DNA of 64,000 nt, from assembly GCF_905171765.1 (NCBI RefSeq), contig NC_053391.1:265650460-265714459 (forward strand), written 5' to 3'. This stretch comes from Bufo bufo (lineage: Eukaryota; Chordata; Amphibia; Anura; Bufonidae). The position numbers and the translations under genes were made by a program. Below the pieces are notes generated by a model. The model had not been told where the DNA came from and did not search any database. It saw nothing but the letters and a program-made list of their open reading frames with translations. Below, piece after piece: positions 62,494-64,000 of this stretch (the stretch's first letter is position 1; every line of letters starts with the position of its first letter).

Positions 62494-63150
62494 CTACAGC
62501 ATCACACTGATGAAAATATTGATATTAAAAGCTCAAAAGACAGGAGAAACTAGGATACATGACAACTTCTGACACTCTTAGAACAGAAATTAATGTATCT
62601 TATCAGTTCATGCCATTCATGAACTAATGTGCCTCTCAGACCTATTGCGGGCATCACAACTATGGACTAGATCTTTCTAGGGTATGCCATCAATGTCGGT
62701 GATAGGCCAACCCCTTTAAGAAAGCCTTCTATTCTGCCTCCATCTTTAATTGCCCTGATGGTGCCAGGTAATTCTTCTTGGAGATGGATTGATGATCTTG
62801 TGGCAGGAATGTGACTTGTAACTTCTTCTCCCAGGCGTGCATTCCTGCCAAATGTAATTAAATTAATGAGGATTGCAAGCTTCTCAGAAAGTTGGGGTTG
62901 GAGGAGTATAAACAGCTGCTGGACGGTGTCTATCATGCAGTGTCTATAGTGACCATACAATTTTGAGGTTGTCCAGGATTAGAAAAACATGGCTGCTTTA
63001 TTCCAGAAACAGGTCCATATCTGTCCCTGGGTTGTGGCTGGTTTTGCAGCTCAGCTCCATTGAAATTAATTATTAATTACTATCCATTGAGTAATATCAC
63101 ACACAACCTGTGGACAACTATGGTGCTCTTTTTTAAAGAAAGCAGCCAAC
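62494..63150. other. No gene recognised
   Basis: 62660-62720 contains GGGGTTGGCCTATCAC in inverse form, as in common frog repeats. A 97-codon minus-strand frame at 62667-62960 has no domain and overlaps that repeat. Confidence 0.45.
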
Positions 63151-63154
63151 TTTT

Positions 63155-63270
63155 TTTAGTCCTGGAGAACCACCAAGCTAAATGGTCCCTTTTCTTTACC
63201 CACTTTAATATCCTCCTCCATTATCACCCTGCAGAAAAAACATCAAGGTGGATGTCCTCTCAAGGGGTGT
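63155..63270 (+). pseudogene. Gypsy RNase H tail relic
   Basis: The plus-strand code NHQAKWSLFFTHFNILLHYH matches the end of gypsy RNase H (compare RQARWSLFFTRFNFVV in the 51.3-56.5 kb element). After a one-base shift in the A-run near 63235, KNIKVDVLSR follows, the usual DALSR end. Nothing else of the element was recognised. Confidence 0.7.
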
Positions 63271-63575
63271 AGCTATAGGGGGTGAAGAGGTAGCAGTCGC
63301 TGCCAGGCCCAGGAGCCTGAGGGGGACCAAAGACCCTTGTGGTGCAAAGGAAGATAGCAGTATTATAGAAAGTGCATGCTGGTCAAGTTAGGCTACTTTC
63401 ACACTAGCGTTTTTAATTCCGCTATTGAGATCCGTTATAGGATGGGGACAAAACTGAACTGAACAAAACGGAATGCATGAAAATGCACCTGGCCACAAAG
63501 CACTGAAGGAAGGGGGGCCCAAGTTGAACTCTTGCACCAGGGAAGGTACCCTCTTACAAGTTTTCTCCTAATTTC
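63271..63575. repeat. MITE fragments (GGGGTGTAGCTATAGGGGG type)
   Basis: It begins GGGGTGTAGCTATAGGGGGT and ends near CTTGCACCAGGG, similar to CAGGGG-ended hAT-type repeats. Within it GGCTACTTTCACACTAGCGT is a Harbinger-like end. The boundaries are unclear. Confidence 0.4.
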
Positions 63576-63579
63576 TTAA

Positions 63580-64000
63580 AGAGGACCTTTCACCAGAATA
63601 AAACATCTAAACTAACTATACAGACATGTCCCTACACTTACTATTATCCCTGGGCGCCGCTCCGTTCGCCCGGTATAGCCTCCGGTATCTTCATAGTTAG
63701 GCTCCACCCTGGGGAACCTGACGGCGTCTCTTTCTCCTATGCTGTAGCGCTGGCCAATCGCAGCGCTCAGCTCATAGCCTTAGAGTTTTTTTTTTCTCTC
63801 AGGCTATGAGCTGAGCGCTGCGATTGGCCAGCGCTACAGAATGGGAGAATGAGACGCCGTCAGGTTCCCCTGGGTGGAGCCTAACTATGAAGATACCTGA
63901 GGCTATACCGGGCGAACGGAGCGGCGCCCAGGTATAACAGTAAGTGCAGGGGGATCCCTGGGCACCGCTCTACATGTCTGTATAGTTAGTTTAGATGTTT
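63580..64000. mobile_element. TTAA palindromic MITE (AGAGGACCTTTCACC family), cut by the window end
   Basis: TTAA at 63576-63579 precedes AGAGGACCTTTCACCAGAAT. Inverted arms (GCTATGAGCTGAGCGCTGCG and the inverse) meet near 63785-63800, and the right arm runs past 64000. It is the third copy of this family here. Confidence 0.85.

Noticed and set aside
62667..62960. 97-codon minus-strand ORF
   Set aside because: Overlaps a common repeat motif at its C-terminal end and has no domain.
1..64000. tRNA, rRNA or other classical RNA genes
   Set aside because: No tRNA A/B-box pairs with cloverleaf, and no rRNA-like conserved blocks were noticed on reading; a covariance search was not possible.

Overview
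The window looks like nuclear DNA from an amphibian, most likely a neobatrachian frog or toad. It is almost wholly built from nested vertebrate-type transposable elements. These include five clearly different Tc1/mariner families, CR1-like LINEs, a Penelope-like retroelement, a chromodomain Ty3/gypsy element, hAT and PIF/Harbinger-type MITEs, and many TTAA-flanked foldback elements. There is no sign of bacterial gene organisation. The species cannot be fixed from the sequence.

Host gene. One cellular coding exon stands out at 48065-48203 on the minus strand. It encodes the IQ-motif segment of a DCAF6 (IQWD1/NRIP)-like WD40 protein and has a splice acceptor, a splice donor and an open phase. 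No neighbouring DCAF6 exon was recognised, so most of the window is probably two very long introns, with the gene read right to left.

Layout. 1-3.6 kb: repeat fragments, a chain of perfect hairpins, palindromic MITEs, a minisatellite and a tandem array of about 337 bp. 3.6-7.1 kb: a decayed BED-type hAT transposase (minus) split by a DD37E Tc1 element. 7.7-13.9 kb: a left-truncated DD35E Tc1 element split by a nearly whole Penelope-like element that has a 13-bp target duplication. 13.9-17.8 kb: foldbacks, minisatellites and a Helitron-like 3' end. 17.8-20.0 kb: a Tc1 foldback and a DD34E Tc1 with a single nonsense codon. 20.0-22.3 kb: nested palindromes. 22.3-25.9 kb: a second DD34E Tc1 carrying a TTAA element and a mariner-type MITE. 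27.0-28.6 kb: a DD37E element with an intact 338-codon transposase. 28.9-30.5 kb: a third DD34E relic. 31.4-36.3 kb: a complete LTR retrotransposon with an orphan open reading frame and no polymerase; one LTR is interrupted by a full-length DD35E element. 37.6-44.8 kb: CR1 fragments broken by MITEs, a DD35E fragment and a hAT-type element with an internal minisatellite. 46.1-49.4 kb: a palindrome, the DCAF6-like exon and a Harbinger MITE. 51.3-56.5 kb: a complete, young gypsy chromovirus with signs of self-priming. 57.2-60.0 kb: a mariner MITE split by a CAGGGG-ended element filled with a G-rich minisatellite. 60.1-64.0 kb: a Penelope relic, a CR1 inside a MITE, a gypsy relic and a truncated TTAA MITE.

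How parts relate. Insertion order can be read from target duplications: the Penelope, gypsy, orphan-ORF LTR, hAT and CR1 insertions all have matching flanks. Apart from the one exon and the intact DD37E transposase, coding regions are broken or only partly open.
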